Positions 24,401-35,668 of a stretch of DNA of 64,000 nucleotides are shown piece by piece. The position numbers and the translations under genes were made by a program. The notes under the pieces were generated by a model, which saw only the letters and a list, made by a program, of their open reading frames with translations, was not told the origin of the DNA and searched no databases. Every line of letters begins with the position of its first letter. The first letter of the stretch is position 1. Origin of the DNA: Delphinapterus leucas (Eukaryota > Chordata > Mammalia > Artiodactyla > Monodontidae); assembly GCF_002288925.2 (NCBI RefSeq), contig NW_022098069.1, positions 69,726,312 through 69,790,311 on the forward strand. The letters are read 5' to 3'.

Positions 24401-25167
24401 AACAACTTTGTGAATGACAACTTAAAAGACATTTATATATTTGAAAGGGAAGGTATAAACCACTAAGGCTTAGAGGAAGATACCCTATGAACAATAATTT
24501 ACAGCACTCTGTTATCTAAATGTAAAGTATAATCTCTAAAATGAAAATGTAGTCTTTTGGATAAATTTGCCAAAGAAAACTTGAGACTTAAAGAAATGTG
24601 GAAGGAAAGCACTTGAGTCATGTCTAAAGAAATTATTTGGACAATTTCTGGAAACCAGTTTTAATAATTTTTTTTTAATTTGGCAAAAAAAGTTTTATGT
24701 TAAGTGTTAAAAAAATGGACCAATTTGGTGAATGTCTAAATCTAAACTGGTTTAAATGAAAAATGCTGTTCTAAACTACTTACCTCTCTTCTAAGTTTAT
24801 GACCCTTTGTTTCCATTCAGTCACCACATATTTCCATATGAATGGTCTAGAAGATAATTAAACTCATATGTCCAAAATTTAAAAGCAAAATAAAACATTA
24901 GGGTCTCCACTAAAAGAACTTCCAATATTGTAAAGAGAGAATAAAGATTATTCAGTCAATTCATTAGATGTCAGGAAAGGAGAGGAGAACAAACAAAAAA
25001 CAAAAATGACACAACACAAAATGATACTGGGGAATCCAAGTATACTAAAAACATCCTAGATGCAAACTGATTAAACATAGACCAGTTAAAGCACAGAGAT
25101 TTTAATTCTTATTTTTAATTTATGTACTTATTTGCAAGAAACAGTAAAGCAGTGACACAGAAAGGCT
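24401..25167. other. AT-rich sequence between L1 pieces
   Basis: No clear repeat or gene is seen. Part may be very diverged L1M sequence missing between 24115 and 25965, but I could not align it. Confidence 0.35.
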
Positions 25168-25965
25168 GAAAGTAAACAAATGGAAAAATTGATACAGCCA
25201 CTGTGGAGAACAGTATGGAGGTTCCTTAAAAAACTACAAATAGAACTACCATATGACCCAGCAATCCCACTACTTGGCATATACCCTGAGAAAACCATAA
25301 TGCAAAAAGTCATGGACCAAAATGTTCATTGCAGCTCTATTTACAATAGCCCAGAGATGGAAACAACCTAAGTGTCCATCATCAGATGAATGGACAAAGA
25401 AGATGTGGCACATATATACAATGGAATATTACTCAGCCATAAAAAGGAACAAAACTGAGTTATTTGTAGTGAGGTGGATGGACCTAGAGGCTGTCATACA
25501 GAGTGAAGTAAGTCAGAATGAGAAAGACAAATACCGTACACTAACACATATATATGGAATTTAAGAAAAAAAAATGTCACGAAGAACCTAGGGGTAAGAC
25601 AGGAATAAAGACACAGACCTAGTGGAGAACGGACTTGAGGATATGGGGAGGGGGAAGGGTAAGCTGGGACAAAGCAAGAGAGTGGCATGGACATATATAC
25701 ACTATGAAACGTAAGGTAGATAGCTAGTGGGAAGCAGCCGCATAGCACAGGGAGATCAGCTCGGTGCTTTGTGACCACCTGGAGGGGTGGGATAGGGAAG
25801 GTGGGAGGGAGGGAGACGCAGGAGGGAAGAGATATGGGAACATATGTATATGTATAACTGATTCACTTTGTTATAAAGCAGAAACTAACACACCATTGTA
25901 AAGCAATTATACTCCAATAAAAATGTAAAAAAAAAGAATAAAAAAAAAAATATATATATTAGGCA
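25168..25965 (+). repeat. 5'-truncated LINE-1 (ORF2 C-terminus, 3' UTR, poly-A)
   Basis: The end of L1 ORF2 is recognisable in two frames: 25180-25371, then 25322-25564. The shift between them shows the copy is broken. It includes the 'caatggaatattactcagcc' signature (25419-25438). The G-rich 3' UTR runs 25565-25900, with 'aattatactccaataaaaatg' and an interrupted A tail at 25928-25950. It sits inside the older L1M copy. I saw no convincing target-site duplication. It belongs to the same subfamily as 15574-16095. The minus-strand open frames here are shadows. Confidence 0.88.
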
Positions 25966-26430
25966 AATACTATATTAATATCAACCAAATGGACTTGAAA
26001 CCAAAAATAAGTTACTAGAGATAAAGAGGATCATTTTATAATGATAAATCTACTACTTCCCAAGAATATGTAGCAGTTTCAACCTGTGTGCAACTAACAA
26101 CACATCCTCAAACACATGAGGCAAAATTGAAATAATTTCAAGAAGAAATTAACAAATCCATGTAGAAGCTTTTAACACAATTCTGTGAAATACTGGTATC
26201 AAGCATATAAATTTAATACATATACAGACAAATTGAATAACGCAATTAACACATTTAGTCTAATGTATATTTACAAAATCTCTCCCCCAACAATACAGAG
26301 TAGAGAGGTCATTCTTCAAACACTCATGAAACTCCAAAAAAAGTTGACTCTATACCAGGTTACAAAGCCAATCACAACAAATATCAGTGAATCAATGATA
26401 TTGTCTGATCATAGGCAATAACATTACAGT
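25966..26430 (+). repeat. Ancient L1M, ORF2 endonuclease-region segment
   Basis: Continuation of the 21840-24115 copy: 'ctatattaatatcaaccaaa', 'aagttactagagataaagagg', 'cattttataatgataaa', and later 'gtctgatcataggcaataac'. These follow in order the L1 ORF2 coding path through the endonuclease domain. Frames are broken throughout; the 78-codon frame 26185-26421 is a remnant. Confidence 0.65.
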
Positions 26431-26534
26431 ACAATATATTTTGTATAGATTGATATAACATATAATTTGAATTTTAAAGCAACACTTTCCAACATATTTC
26501 ATGGATGTAATAATGAGGACGTTTAGATGATGAT

Positions 26535-26750
26535 GAAGGTGACAGCCAATTTCAGTAGAGTGCTTGGCATGGGTTATGTACTGTGTCATGTGCATTATAT
26601 ATATGTCGTAAAGCCCTAGCAGTAGGTTCTACTGCTATTCTTATTATTTTGCTGATGAGGAAATTAAAGCATAGATCTAATGAAGGATGGAGCTCAGACT
26701 GAAAGCCCAGATAATTTGACTTCAGTTACTATGCTTTAAACCATGACAAT
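26535..26750 (-). repeat. MIR SINE
   Basis: Reversed MIR inside the L1M fossil: 'tagagtgcttggcatgggtt', 'attattttgctgatgaggaa' (the 'ttttacagatgaggaa' block), 'gatggagctcagactgaaag' and 'tgacttcagttactatgctt'. Confidence 0.7.
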
Positions 26751-26754
26751 GTGA

Positions 26755-27093
26755 AGAAATAAAAATGAAAGTTAGAATTAAGCAGCGATGAAACACTGCA
26801 TATCAAAACTTGTGGAAGACAGTTAAATGGTTTGTAGGGAGTTTTATCTTAAATTCATACAATAGTGTTGAAGACACATTGAAAATGAATGTTCTTTCTA
26901 TGAGTTCGGCACCAGAAGTTAGAAAGAGAAAAGCAAAGTACACTCAGGAAGCAAACTCAGGATATAAACTCAGGAAATAAAGAGGACAGAACGAAAACAT
27001 TTATTAAATATAAAACAAAGAAGCATAGACCTAAAATCTGTTTCTTTGAAAGAAATTCTTCTGACAAAGCTGATTTTAAAATAGGCAATACAA
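26755..27093 (+). repeat. Ancient L1M, ORF2 segment before the SINE
   Basis: Blocks 'atatcaaaacttgtggaaga', 'gtagggagttttatctta' and 'aaaatctgtttctttgaaag' match, in order, L1 ORF2 upstream of the reverse transcriptase core. The segment ends at the target site of the SINE (27078-27093). Confidence 0.65.
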
Positions 27094-27302
27094 GGGACTT
27101 CCCTGGCGGTCCAGTGGTTAAGACTTTGCCTTCCAATGCAGGGGGTGAGGGTTCGATCCTTGGTTGGGTAGCTAAGATCCCACATGCCTCGCGGCCAAAA
27201 TTCAAAACATAAAACAGAAGCAATATTGTAACAAATTCAATAAAGACAAAAAAGAAAAGGTCCACATCAAAAAAATCTTTTAAAGAACTCATTAAAAAAC
27301 AT
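27094..27302 (+). mobile_element. CHR-1-like tRNA-derived SINE
   Basis: The head is gggacttccctggcggtcca, with box A-like and box B-like (ggttcgatcc) pol III promoter elements. The longer tail is 'cagaagcaatattgtaacaa...ggtccacatcaaaaaaatc', typical of the older CHR-1 subtype. Perfect 16-bp target-site duplications flank it: aaaataggcaatacaa at 27078-27093 and 27303-27318. The minus-strand open frames across it (26957-27361) are artefacts. Confidence 0.9.
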
Positions 27303-27318
27303 AAAATAGGCAATACAA

Positions 27319-27760
27319 ATATTATGAATAAAAAAGGACCACGTCTATATGTAGAATACAAATATGAAACAAATATTAAAATATTATAAATTTTATATAA
27401 ATACTTGAGTGAACTGGCCAGTTTTCAAAAAAACTGTATAATACTAAAATTGATAGAAAAGAAAATTTAAAAAAGTTAATCTAAAACCATTGTCACTTAC
27501 TTGGTAGTCAGGAACCTGCCCACAATATGGGCACAAAACGAAACAGTTTTTAAGTATAGGTTGTACTAAATTTTCAAAGGATAGATACCATCTATTTTGG
27601 GCACACTTTCAAAAATTGAGGAGTATGGAAGGTTCCCAACTTACCAAAGTCAGAGAGAAATAGAGAGAGAGAGGAAGAAGAAGTACAATATGGGCCAATG
27701 TCTTTTGTAAGCAGAGATGCAAAAATTCTAAATAAAACAGTAACACAACTTAACAAGTAT
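27319..27760 (+). repeat. Ancient L1M, ORF2 reverse-transcriptase-region segment
   Basis: Continuation after the SINE. Late blocks 'attgaggagtatggaaggttcccaac' and 'agagatgcaaaaattctaaa' match L1 ORF2 near the reverse transcriptase core. The copy then fades; its 3' end is not present here. A GA-rich run lies at 27655-27690. Confidence 0.62.
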
Positions 27761-29689
27761 TATATATTTCTATAAAATACATAACATCTGATTTTCAAAA
27801 TGTGCAGATGAGTGTTTTATAATTGACACACTTAAATTGTTTTCAGTAACAAAGTTGCATAATGATGAAAACTTTGCCAAACATCTGTTTTCAAAATTTT
27901 GTCTTGATAGCAGGAATTATTTTCCAAAACAATCATTTTCTCACTTCTTATTCAAAATGCCTCTTTTACATTGGGACATATTAAGGGGGTGTGTGTGTTT
28001 AAATTCTGCTAAGCAGGCAGTTTTAATCATAGAAAAGTTCAGAAATCTGGAACAGCTTTTTTATAAGAGAAAAACATGTAACTCATCTTCACATTCGCCA
28101 ACTTTTTAAAAAACTTTACCATGAGACAACCAGTCTCCTTTTGGTACTTAAGACTTTCATGTCAACTTCTCATTTTAGTACAAATTATTGTAAATATATT
28201 TCTGCTCAATGTAATACAATCCCGAAATTTACTATAATGTAATCCCTAAATCCCTCTGATCTATAGGTTTAATGATGGAACCAATTTCAATCTGTATATT
28301 AAATACTAGTAAACTTAGTTGCTTTCCTACTTCTTTAATTAAAAATGAATATAAAAGGATAATCTGGGGATCCTCTGGAATGCTATCACCCCACATTAGA
28401 AACTGCTTTGATGAGGTAGGGGAGTCAGAAATCTTTCCACATTGGGTATGGCCCAGAGTGGCTGGCTGTCAAGTGAGGTTCTAGGATGACTCCTGAAAGA
28501 TGGGAGAAAGATATTCCACCTCTATTTTCAGGAATCACGATTTCAGCCAGAAAGGTAAGCACTGCCACCATCTATGCCAAGTAAGCAACACTACTTCAGT
28601 GTTCTGGTCTAATGATAAATTCTTAAAATATATTTTGAAGTATTAGATTTTGAGGCTTTTCTTGAACCTGACATGCTTCTAGACACAGAAATGTATTATG
28701 TGCCTTCCAACTAATTTAAACGCCAATGATAAATTCCTTATGAAAGATATAACATACAGCATTAATTATAGGGCCACATTTTAAATAGCGAGGCTGAAAC
28801 ACTGCTTAAGGAAATTGCCTTATTCAAGTTTCTGAGATCTAGCTCTGTGCTAGTTGGAACAGCATGGCCTTTATACACACTAATAGGAGTTTCAACTGCC
28901 ATAACATCAAGCCCCTCAAAGGACTTTTTAAAAGAAACATCTTTTTCTATTTTAACAGTGGAGTGGGACTCCCTGAAAATGAGTTCTATATTAGAATGTC
29001 AATTACTTTTATTTGCCTTCATTAGTGCTCGTATTGCAAACAATTTGTCCGAGTGGAAGAAAAGAAGAGACTAAAGTCCTTCAATAACCCCTCTCATTAA
29101 TTCTTTGTGCAAACAAACTCTAGTTTGGGATAAAGCAAGATAACCTAATGGATGTTTTGTAGAGGATGTGCGGCCACTTTGTTTACCAGTTAAGTTTTAT
29201 CAAATAAAATGGACCAAGAAAAGCCAAGAAAAGTTTGCAGTTCTATAAATCTCAAGCTATATTTTGAACATTCCTGAAACACCCAATCTCCAGACTTCAG
29301 CTTTGAATAGATTTATAAGAGTCAAAGGTCACAGTTCTTGCAAACAGAGGAAACAGCACATAGAGTTTTTGTTTATTTTCTGTCTCTTAAAAAAATCAAA
29401 TATGGCCATCAAGGACATAAAACACTAATACTCAACTACTGGTAGCAGAAGTAGGGCCTGTGGGTGTTTTTGTCTTCTCGGTTACCAGGAGTAACAAAAA
29501 CAGATGCAGAATAACTTTCAGGTTTCCTCTATCTTGCTTTAACCAAGGTTTTAATACATTTGTTTTAAATAATAGAGGAATTCCATGAAACATCTGCATG
29601 AAGGAAGCAAATCAATTCAGCTGCTCATGAACTTAGGAATATGGACAAGATGGCATGTGGCTTGTATAGCAGAAAGATTTCTTTGGCTT
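27761..29689. other. Unique AT-rich sequence, nothing recognised
   Basis: Nearly 2 kb with no repeat I can name. The 90-codon open frame 27837-28109 and smaller ones show no domain or splice context. Confidence 0.45.
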
Positions 29690-29870
29690 CAGGTTGAAGG
29701 ACATCCGTTTTAGTTCTAAGATTTCTATTTATGAGGTCTTGGAACTTTGGAAGAGTTATGCAAGTTTGTGGAGGCTTTTATCCCTCATCTGTAACAAAAT
29801 TGATATCCTCTTTGTCTCATAGTGTTACTGAGATGATTATGAGAAGTTATTAACAAGGAAACTTTCTTTT
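29690..29870 (+). repeat. MIR SINE fragment
   Basis: Forward MIR blocks: 'gtcttggaactttggaagagttatgcaagtt', 'ttatccctcatctgtaacaaa' and 'catagtgttactgagatgatta'. Diverged but in the correct order. Confidence 0.6.
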
Positions 29871-31848
29871 CCATTTTGTTTTTGTGTTTTAACATTAAAG
29901 AATAATACAAATTTAAGGTCTCACAATGATATTGTGTAGCTGTGAGTTCTTCCGTTCCCAGAATTGCCTCACCTAGATCCCTGCTCTGGTGTGGCTTACC
30001 GGCTTTGGCTGGGTGAGATGGGGAAAACCCAGGACAGTGACATCAAGAAGAGCTACTATTGCTCCATTAGCAATATTTATCAGAATTAACTTTCTACTAT
30101 CTTCAAATTTCATTTTAGAAGACCCTATATCAGTGGCGGCAGTGGCTTCCTATGGCCTTATGTGATGAATGTATTTATAATGGCAGCTGCACTGCTACTA
30201 AACATTTAGCTTTCCAAATGAATCAAAAGTAGGAAATGAAAAGATCATCTCTATTCCATACTCCAAATGAGTATAAATAGGTCAACCTCTCTGGATTCTT
30301 AAAAGTATCCATTTTGCTTTTAACTTTAAATTCTAAGCCCTCAAGGTGCTAATTCTTCCTAGTAAATTATTGATTCACAAATGTTACTTGTGAATCATAG
30401 TTATATATAATTTTTTCATGTATTTCAGAAAGAGTAATTGCTCTTAGCTTCATGTAGCTAAAACTTTTCTTTAACTCAGAACGTCAGTATTTGCCAAAGA
30501 TTCTGTCTAGAGTTAATACAACTTTTGGTCACAGGTGATTCATTGAAATGTCCCACTTCATCTTTAAATTGTCTCCATTTGCCTCTTCCTCTTTTTAAGC
30601 TATGTATATAGAAACTTTCTGTTAATAGTACCCTTAATTAGGAAACTCTAAGTGTCTTTAGTGCATTTCCTTTGGGTCCTAGTTAATTGCCAACCAGCCT
30701 GGGAGTTGGAGCCCCGGAAGGACTGGGCTCTGATTGTAGAGAGTCCAGGCTGCAAAAATCCTGCTCACTACGTTTAGAGAAGTGAACTGCTTTAGGACAG
30801 AGGTCCTAGAGCAGATTTCTAAGACTGCAGCCAAATGTGTAAAACAGTGAGTCCTAGATTGACTTTAATCTTCCTGAACTTGAAGTTTCCCAGGATTAGA
30901 CAGGCTCTTAAACCGAAATACATAGCACAAAGTCCACTGATGTTTAATTTCTCTAAGATGACCTCTTATACCGTTTTCGTTAGACAACTTTCCAGTCAGT
31001 TACATCCTGATTATGGGCCGCCTCAGTTGGTATTGTCTCTTGCCCATCATAACATCTTAAAATATATCAATGCCTGTTGATTTCTATAGCTTGAGAAATA
31101 ACAATTAATATGTTTATGTAACATTGGATTTAGCACTTAATGGAATTTAAATAATATAATGGCATCAACCATCACCAAGTCTTCTTAGGGCATTAAGAAA
31201 ATGGATGTTAATTTTAGGAAAAGTCCTAAGTCTCTCAAAATTAACAAGCTTTGCAAGAATGAGGGACCAAAAAAAGTGAGGAGTATTTTATTCATGAAAA
31301 GCCACTAGTTGGTGGTGGGATACCTTGATCCCAGGGGAGATGTCTTCCTGAAACAAGGATTTGTTCCCCAAAAGCCAGAGGTAGTTCTGACTGTGGAGAT
31401 TAACTTCTGGACTCAGAGAACATGCCACAAAACTAAGGGAATTCTGGTTTCTGACCAAGAGACCAGCTCTTTAAGTGGTCTACAACAATTTTTGTTTTAC
31501 GTGCCAAAGAACACAAAGTTGAATACGAAATGGTTCTTGCTCTAAATAGTTTTTAATCTGTGCAGAGGCAGCAAGGCATTAATCTTTCCCCTGAAAATTC
31601 TGGATTCTCAGATTCTGGATACTCAGATAGTCATGGCAATGGCGGAATGTGTGGGGCACTTTTTTCCCATCACTCGGGTAATTCTTATTGTGGGAGCAGC
31701 CAACCATACATTTGGTTATGTCCCTAGCATACAAAAGGATGTTCATTCAGGACATTCAGAATTTATTTTTCTTCTGGCCCGAGTCATCTTTCTAGGTCCA
31801 GGGAATATTTCATTTTTACTATGAATTCCTCCTTATCCTTTGGACTCT
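29871..31848. other. Largely unique sequence
   Basis: About 2 kb without a recognised repeat. Open frames 30835-31080, 31309-31545 and 31633-31824 are short and carry no recognisable product. Confidence 0.45.
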
Positions 31849-31864
31849 GTACTCCAGAAGCTTT

Positions 31865-32065
31865 TTTTTTTGCCATACGCGGGCCTCTCCCTGTTGCGGC
31901 CTCTCCCGTCGTGGAGCACAGGCTCTGGACGCGCAGGCTCAGCGGCCATGGCTCATGGGCCCAGCCGCTCCGTAGCACGTGGGATCTTCCCGGACCGGGG
32001 CACGAACCCGTGTCCCCTGCATCGGCAGGCGGACTCCCAGCCACTGCGCCACCAGGGAAGCCCCA
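31865..32065 (-). mobile_element. CHR-2-like SINE
   Basis: The reversed copy begins with its A tail (T-run from 31862) and ends 'ccaccagggaagcccc'. Flanking duplication gtactccagaagcttt occurs at 31849-31864 and 32066-32081 (16 bp, perfect). It is of the short, approximately 200-bp subtype with the 'cgggcccagccgctccg' middle. Three overlapping open frames across it are produced by its GC-rich sequence and are not genes. Confidence 0.95.
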
Positions 32066-32089
32066 GTACTCCAGAAGCTTTGAAACATC

Positions 32090-32205
32090 TTTGTTATAGC
32101 ACTCATAAGTTAGTATTACAATTATTTATGCATGTACTTTTCCATCTACTAGACTCTGAACTCTTCAGGCATTGAGACCATGTATTATTTGTCTTTGCTT
32201 CATTT
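32090..32205 (+). repeat. Possible LINE L2 fragment
   Basis: The block 'tactagactctgaactcttcaggcattgaga' followed by 'tgtattatttgtctttgc' resembles 'ctagactgtaagctcc...agggactatgtctg' of L2. It is short and diverged. Confidence 0.4.
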
Positions 32206-32345
32206 TGATAGGTTTCATTATATTGTCAAATATACATACAGAGTTGAATATTTGTAATAAACAAAGAAAGTTTGACTTTATTTCCATCCAAGAAAAATTT
32301 ATAAGAGGAAACTACAATTTGTTATTCTTTCTTCAAATGTGTAGT

Positions 32346-32527
32346 TACAATAAACAACAGGGTCCTACTGTAGAGCACAGGGAACTGTATTCAATATTCT
32401 GAGATAAACCGTAATGGAAAAGAATATGAAAAAAATGTGTATGTATATATAACTGAATCACTTTGCTGTACAGAAGAAATAAACACAACATTGTAAATCA
32501 ACTACACTTCAATAAAATAAATTTTAA
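32346..32527 (+). repeat. 5'-truncated LINE-1 3' UTR
   Basis: Contains 'cacagggaactgtattcaat', 'ataactgaatcactttgctg' and 'aatcaactacacttcaataa', the plus-strand end of an L1 3' UTR. Target duplication aaatgtgtagt is at 32335-32345 and 32528-32538. Confidence 0.88.
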
Positions 32528-32814
32528 AAATGTGTAGTAATTGATAGTTCATTAGGTGAGGTGGCATTTTCTCAGTGGGAGCAGGTATGACTTTTGTCTT
32601 TTAAGACTGTCTGTAATATTGAGGTTTTATAATGTAAGCACATGGTCCTCTGAACTTTTCTAAGTTAAGTAACTTATTCTTGAATTCTCGGTTTGGATAA
32701 TAAAAGATTAATGCGCAACTTTGTATTTGCATGTTATATTGCAATCTTGGTCTCCTGATGGTTTTTAGTGTGGGTTTTCCATGTGGGATTGTAATTATCG
32801 GGGTACCAATCCCT

Positions 32815-32975
32815 GCTTTATGTAGATTATTTTATTGACTTTATGAGGTAGATACAAGTTTAATTCTAATTTTATGGGTGGGAGACTTTGAGAGATTAAA
32901 TAATTAGCTGGTAATAGAGCTGGTAAGTGGTCCGGCCGGATGCTAACCCAGACCACTCTTTCTCAACAATGAACT
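32815..32975 (-). repeat. MIR SINE fragment
   Basis: Reversed MIR: 'tgactttatgaggtagatac', 'ctaattttatgggtgggaga', 'taattagctggtaatagagc' and 'ggatgctaacccagaccact'. These correspond to the direct 'ggtaggtactattat...aacccaggcagtctgactcc' order. Confidence 0.7.
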
Positions 32976-33602
32976 GTGTTGCTGTCTTTGCTTCTCTAAT
33001 TGCTCCCTGCACCCCCCAATCTATTGACCTCAAATGTTATTCTCCCTTGTGACAGAGTGGAGTGAAGGTCTTAGAAGATCTGGGCACATGTGGAGTGCAC
33101 CAGAGGTTAGCATCACAGACTGTGTTTACTGCCGCACTCAGCCAGGAGTTTTGGGCAGTTTTCAGGACCGTGGAGGTCTCCTCTCAACACAGGAGCCAGT
33201 GTAAATACACAACAAAGGGACCACACCTGGGGAGGGGTTTTCTGTCTATTTAAGTGACCTTGTTCATGGCTCTGGGCCACTGGTGAGCCTTCTCATCCAT
33301 CAGATATTAAGTTTCCCTTTCTGAAACTTCCTGTAAGCCTGTTTGAAGTTTTTCCCTGCCCGTGTTTTATAGGGTGATAAAGATTTCAAGCTCTTCAAAG
33401 ACAAAGCTGATATGTAGCTTTTAAATGGCATTGTCGTCATAATTATATTTGTTGTGCTAATTAGAATTTTCTTTAAAAGAATTAGTTACCACTGCAGTTC
33501 CTACCCTACCTGCCAATTGTCAAAGGATAAGATAAATTCAGTGTTTACACTTTGACATTTACAATCTGTGTAACAAGACGTGGATCAGAAATTAGATTAC
33601 TC
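32976..33602. other. Unique sequence, nothing recognised
   Basis: No repeat or gene is supported. The 63-codon frame 33062-33253 has no recognisable similarity. Confidence 0.45.
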
Positions 33603-33671
33603 TTTTTTAAGTTGAAGTATAGTTGATTTACAATATCATGTTAGTTTCAAGTGTACAGCACAGTGATTAAG

Positions 33672-33711
<40 letters not shown>

Positions 33712-33830
33712 CTTTCCAGATTCTTTTCCCTTATAGGTTATTACAAAATATTGAGTAGAGTTCCCTGTGCTACACAGTAGGTCCTTGTTGGTTATCTATT
33801 TTATATATAGTAGTGTGTATATGATTTCTG
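33603..33830 (-). repeat. LINE-1 3' UTR with expanded TA microsatellite
   Basis: 'gttgaagtatagttgattta' and 'ttagtttcaagtgtacagca', then 'gagtagagttccctgtgcta' and 'taggtccttgttggttatct', are the reversed L1 3' UTR. A (TA)18 run at 33673-33708 occupies the place where L1 3' UTRs normally have a short TA stretch. Confidence 0.85.
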
Positions 33831-34954
33831 ATATATGATGTAAGCTGTATGAGGACTGGGCTGGTTCAGACTGAACAAAGATCTTTTTTTCTTGGTCCCA
33901 TATTGCATGAGTATCAGTGAATATTGTTGGATGCCACCAAGTATTCATGCTTTGAAGAATACAAGAAATGAGTGACAAGATCCATGTACACAAGGAATTT
34001 ATTATTATTAAGAAAGGATTCCAGCAAACTCTGGGTCATCAACAGTCCGGAGGCACATTTTTGCTTTTGTAAACTGAATATGAAGACATGACAGGGAATA
34101 ATAGATGGCTGAAATTTGTTATGAGTGGTGGTGTTTGAAAGATGAAAGCTTGGAACACTTTTACTTTGGTGGACCTCCAAAATACTGATGGGCCTAGCAG
34201 AATTGCAAAAATCAAATCTGAAATTTGGTTCTCAGTGAACACACTGCAGGGCTTGAGGATCTGAGATAATGAATAGAAATTAATCTTAAACTTGCTGACA
34301 AGAGTTTGCAAAGAGGCTGCTGACATGAGTTGGTGCTATAAAAGGCAAAGTTGACTTGTAATAAAACTGAAGTTAATTCTACCTGCCAAAACATTAGAAA
34401 AGTATGCTTATCAAATAGAAAAATATTACTGAAGTATGTATATAAAGATACCCACAATGGATTTTTACAAAGAATGGAAGCAAACTAAATAATGAGCATT
34501 TCGTAAGTGCCCCTTTCAAAACTACTGGTTAGATATAGACGAAACTGTTTCGCATGCTTCCCTTTCTTACGTATTTAATTTGGAGATTTATCTATCTTAT
34601 TGTGTAACTTGATTTTATATTTGACAAATGAGAAGATGGATCAACTTTTCTGTATTGCAACATTTTTCGGTTAACATTTTCAATGTGTAATTTCAGTGTA
34701 GCTAATTTATAATTACAGTTTTGTTACTTTATTGCAGCGTTTTATTTCTAATATAATGCACTTCTATATTAAAAGCTGATATGGTGCACAAATGTTGTTA
34801 AGCATATAAGCTGATGGCATAGTTTGCCCTTGACCTTGGATCTTGGTAGTTGCCAGAAAGAACACTGAGGAGAGAGAATTTTTTTGGGCCACTTGGGAGA
34901 CTACCAAAGGCATTAATTTTAAAACGAGACTGGGGTAATTACCGTTACCTTTAT
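33831..34954. other. Unique sequence before the hairpin
   Basis: No repeat was recognised. Several overlapping minus-strand frames (33796-34457) are in different phases and have no recognisable domain. Confidence 0.4.
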
Positions 34955-35072
34955 GTTAGAGGTTAACATTTGTGTTATTTCCTCTTATTGCCTGGCTTTA
35001 CAGAATCTTATGCCCCACTGCTTTTATTAAATCCAGGTAATAGAGGAAATAACAGTGTTATTAACCTCTAAC
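34955..35072. other. Imperfect inverted repeat (hairpin-forming), origin unknown
   Basis: The left arm 34955-34995 pairs with the right arm 35033-35072. The perfect stems are gttagaggttaa (34955-34966 with 35061-35072) and tgttatttcctct (34973-34985 with 35042-35054). A third stem is attgcctgg (34987-34995 with 35033-35041, one G-T pair). There is a 6x6 internal loop and one bulged T. A further 4 bp may pair toward the 30-nt loop. The size would suit either a miRNA-like precursor or a small foldback transposon. I see no target duplication beside it and cannot match it to a known family. Confidence 0.6.
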
Positions 35073-35621
35073 ACTGATGAAAAATTAGTCTTAAGTAAAA
35101 CATGGTTTAAAATCAGAGCAATTGTGCTAGTCATCTAGCTGTTTCCCCGACGAAGCACACCAAGGCTTTGTGTACTCACTGTGTCCATATTTATTATTAT
35201 AAAAGTGAAAACAGAGTATAATATGAGGTAAATCTCTGGGGCAATAGGGATTAGATTTTAATACATACTATACTCCTACTAACAAGCGTTATAGCTTTGC
35301 ATGACATTAAACAAATAAGTACTGATTTTAAAAAGTACAACTTTACTGTGCTTGAAAAAGGAATTCGTTTCGATAACTTGACTACTTTCACAAGAAAGTA
35401 CTTAGAAATTTAATATATAATAACTGACCCTATCAGAGGTCTTCAATGCAATGCTTCTAAACATAAATATGTTTAAGCTGGGTATTACTGTAGAAAAATT
35501 CTCTTTTTCCATGCATGTTTGCATTTAAAACATTAATTTTTGAAGTGATTTTTGATATTTAGGCAGAGGAACATTTTGCCTTCCTGGTTATATAATATAT
35601 ATATATGTGTGTGTGTGTGTA

Positions 35622-35668
<47 letters not shown>

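Noticed and set aside
25180..25564. Apparent protein-coding frames on the plus strand
   Set aside because: They are the broken C-terminal part of L1 ORF2, not a host gene.
27094..27170. tRNA-like sequence with pol III boxes
   Set aside because: It is the head of a tRNA-derived SINE, not a functional tRNA gene. The same applies to the other nine SINE heads.
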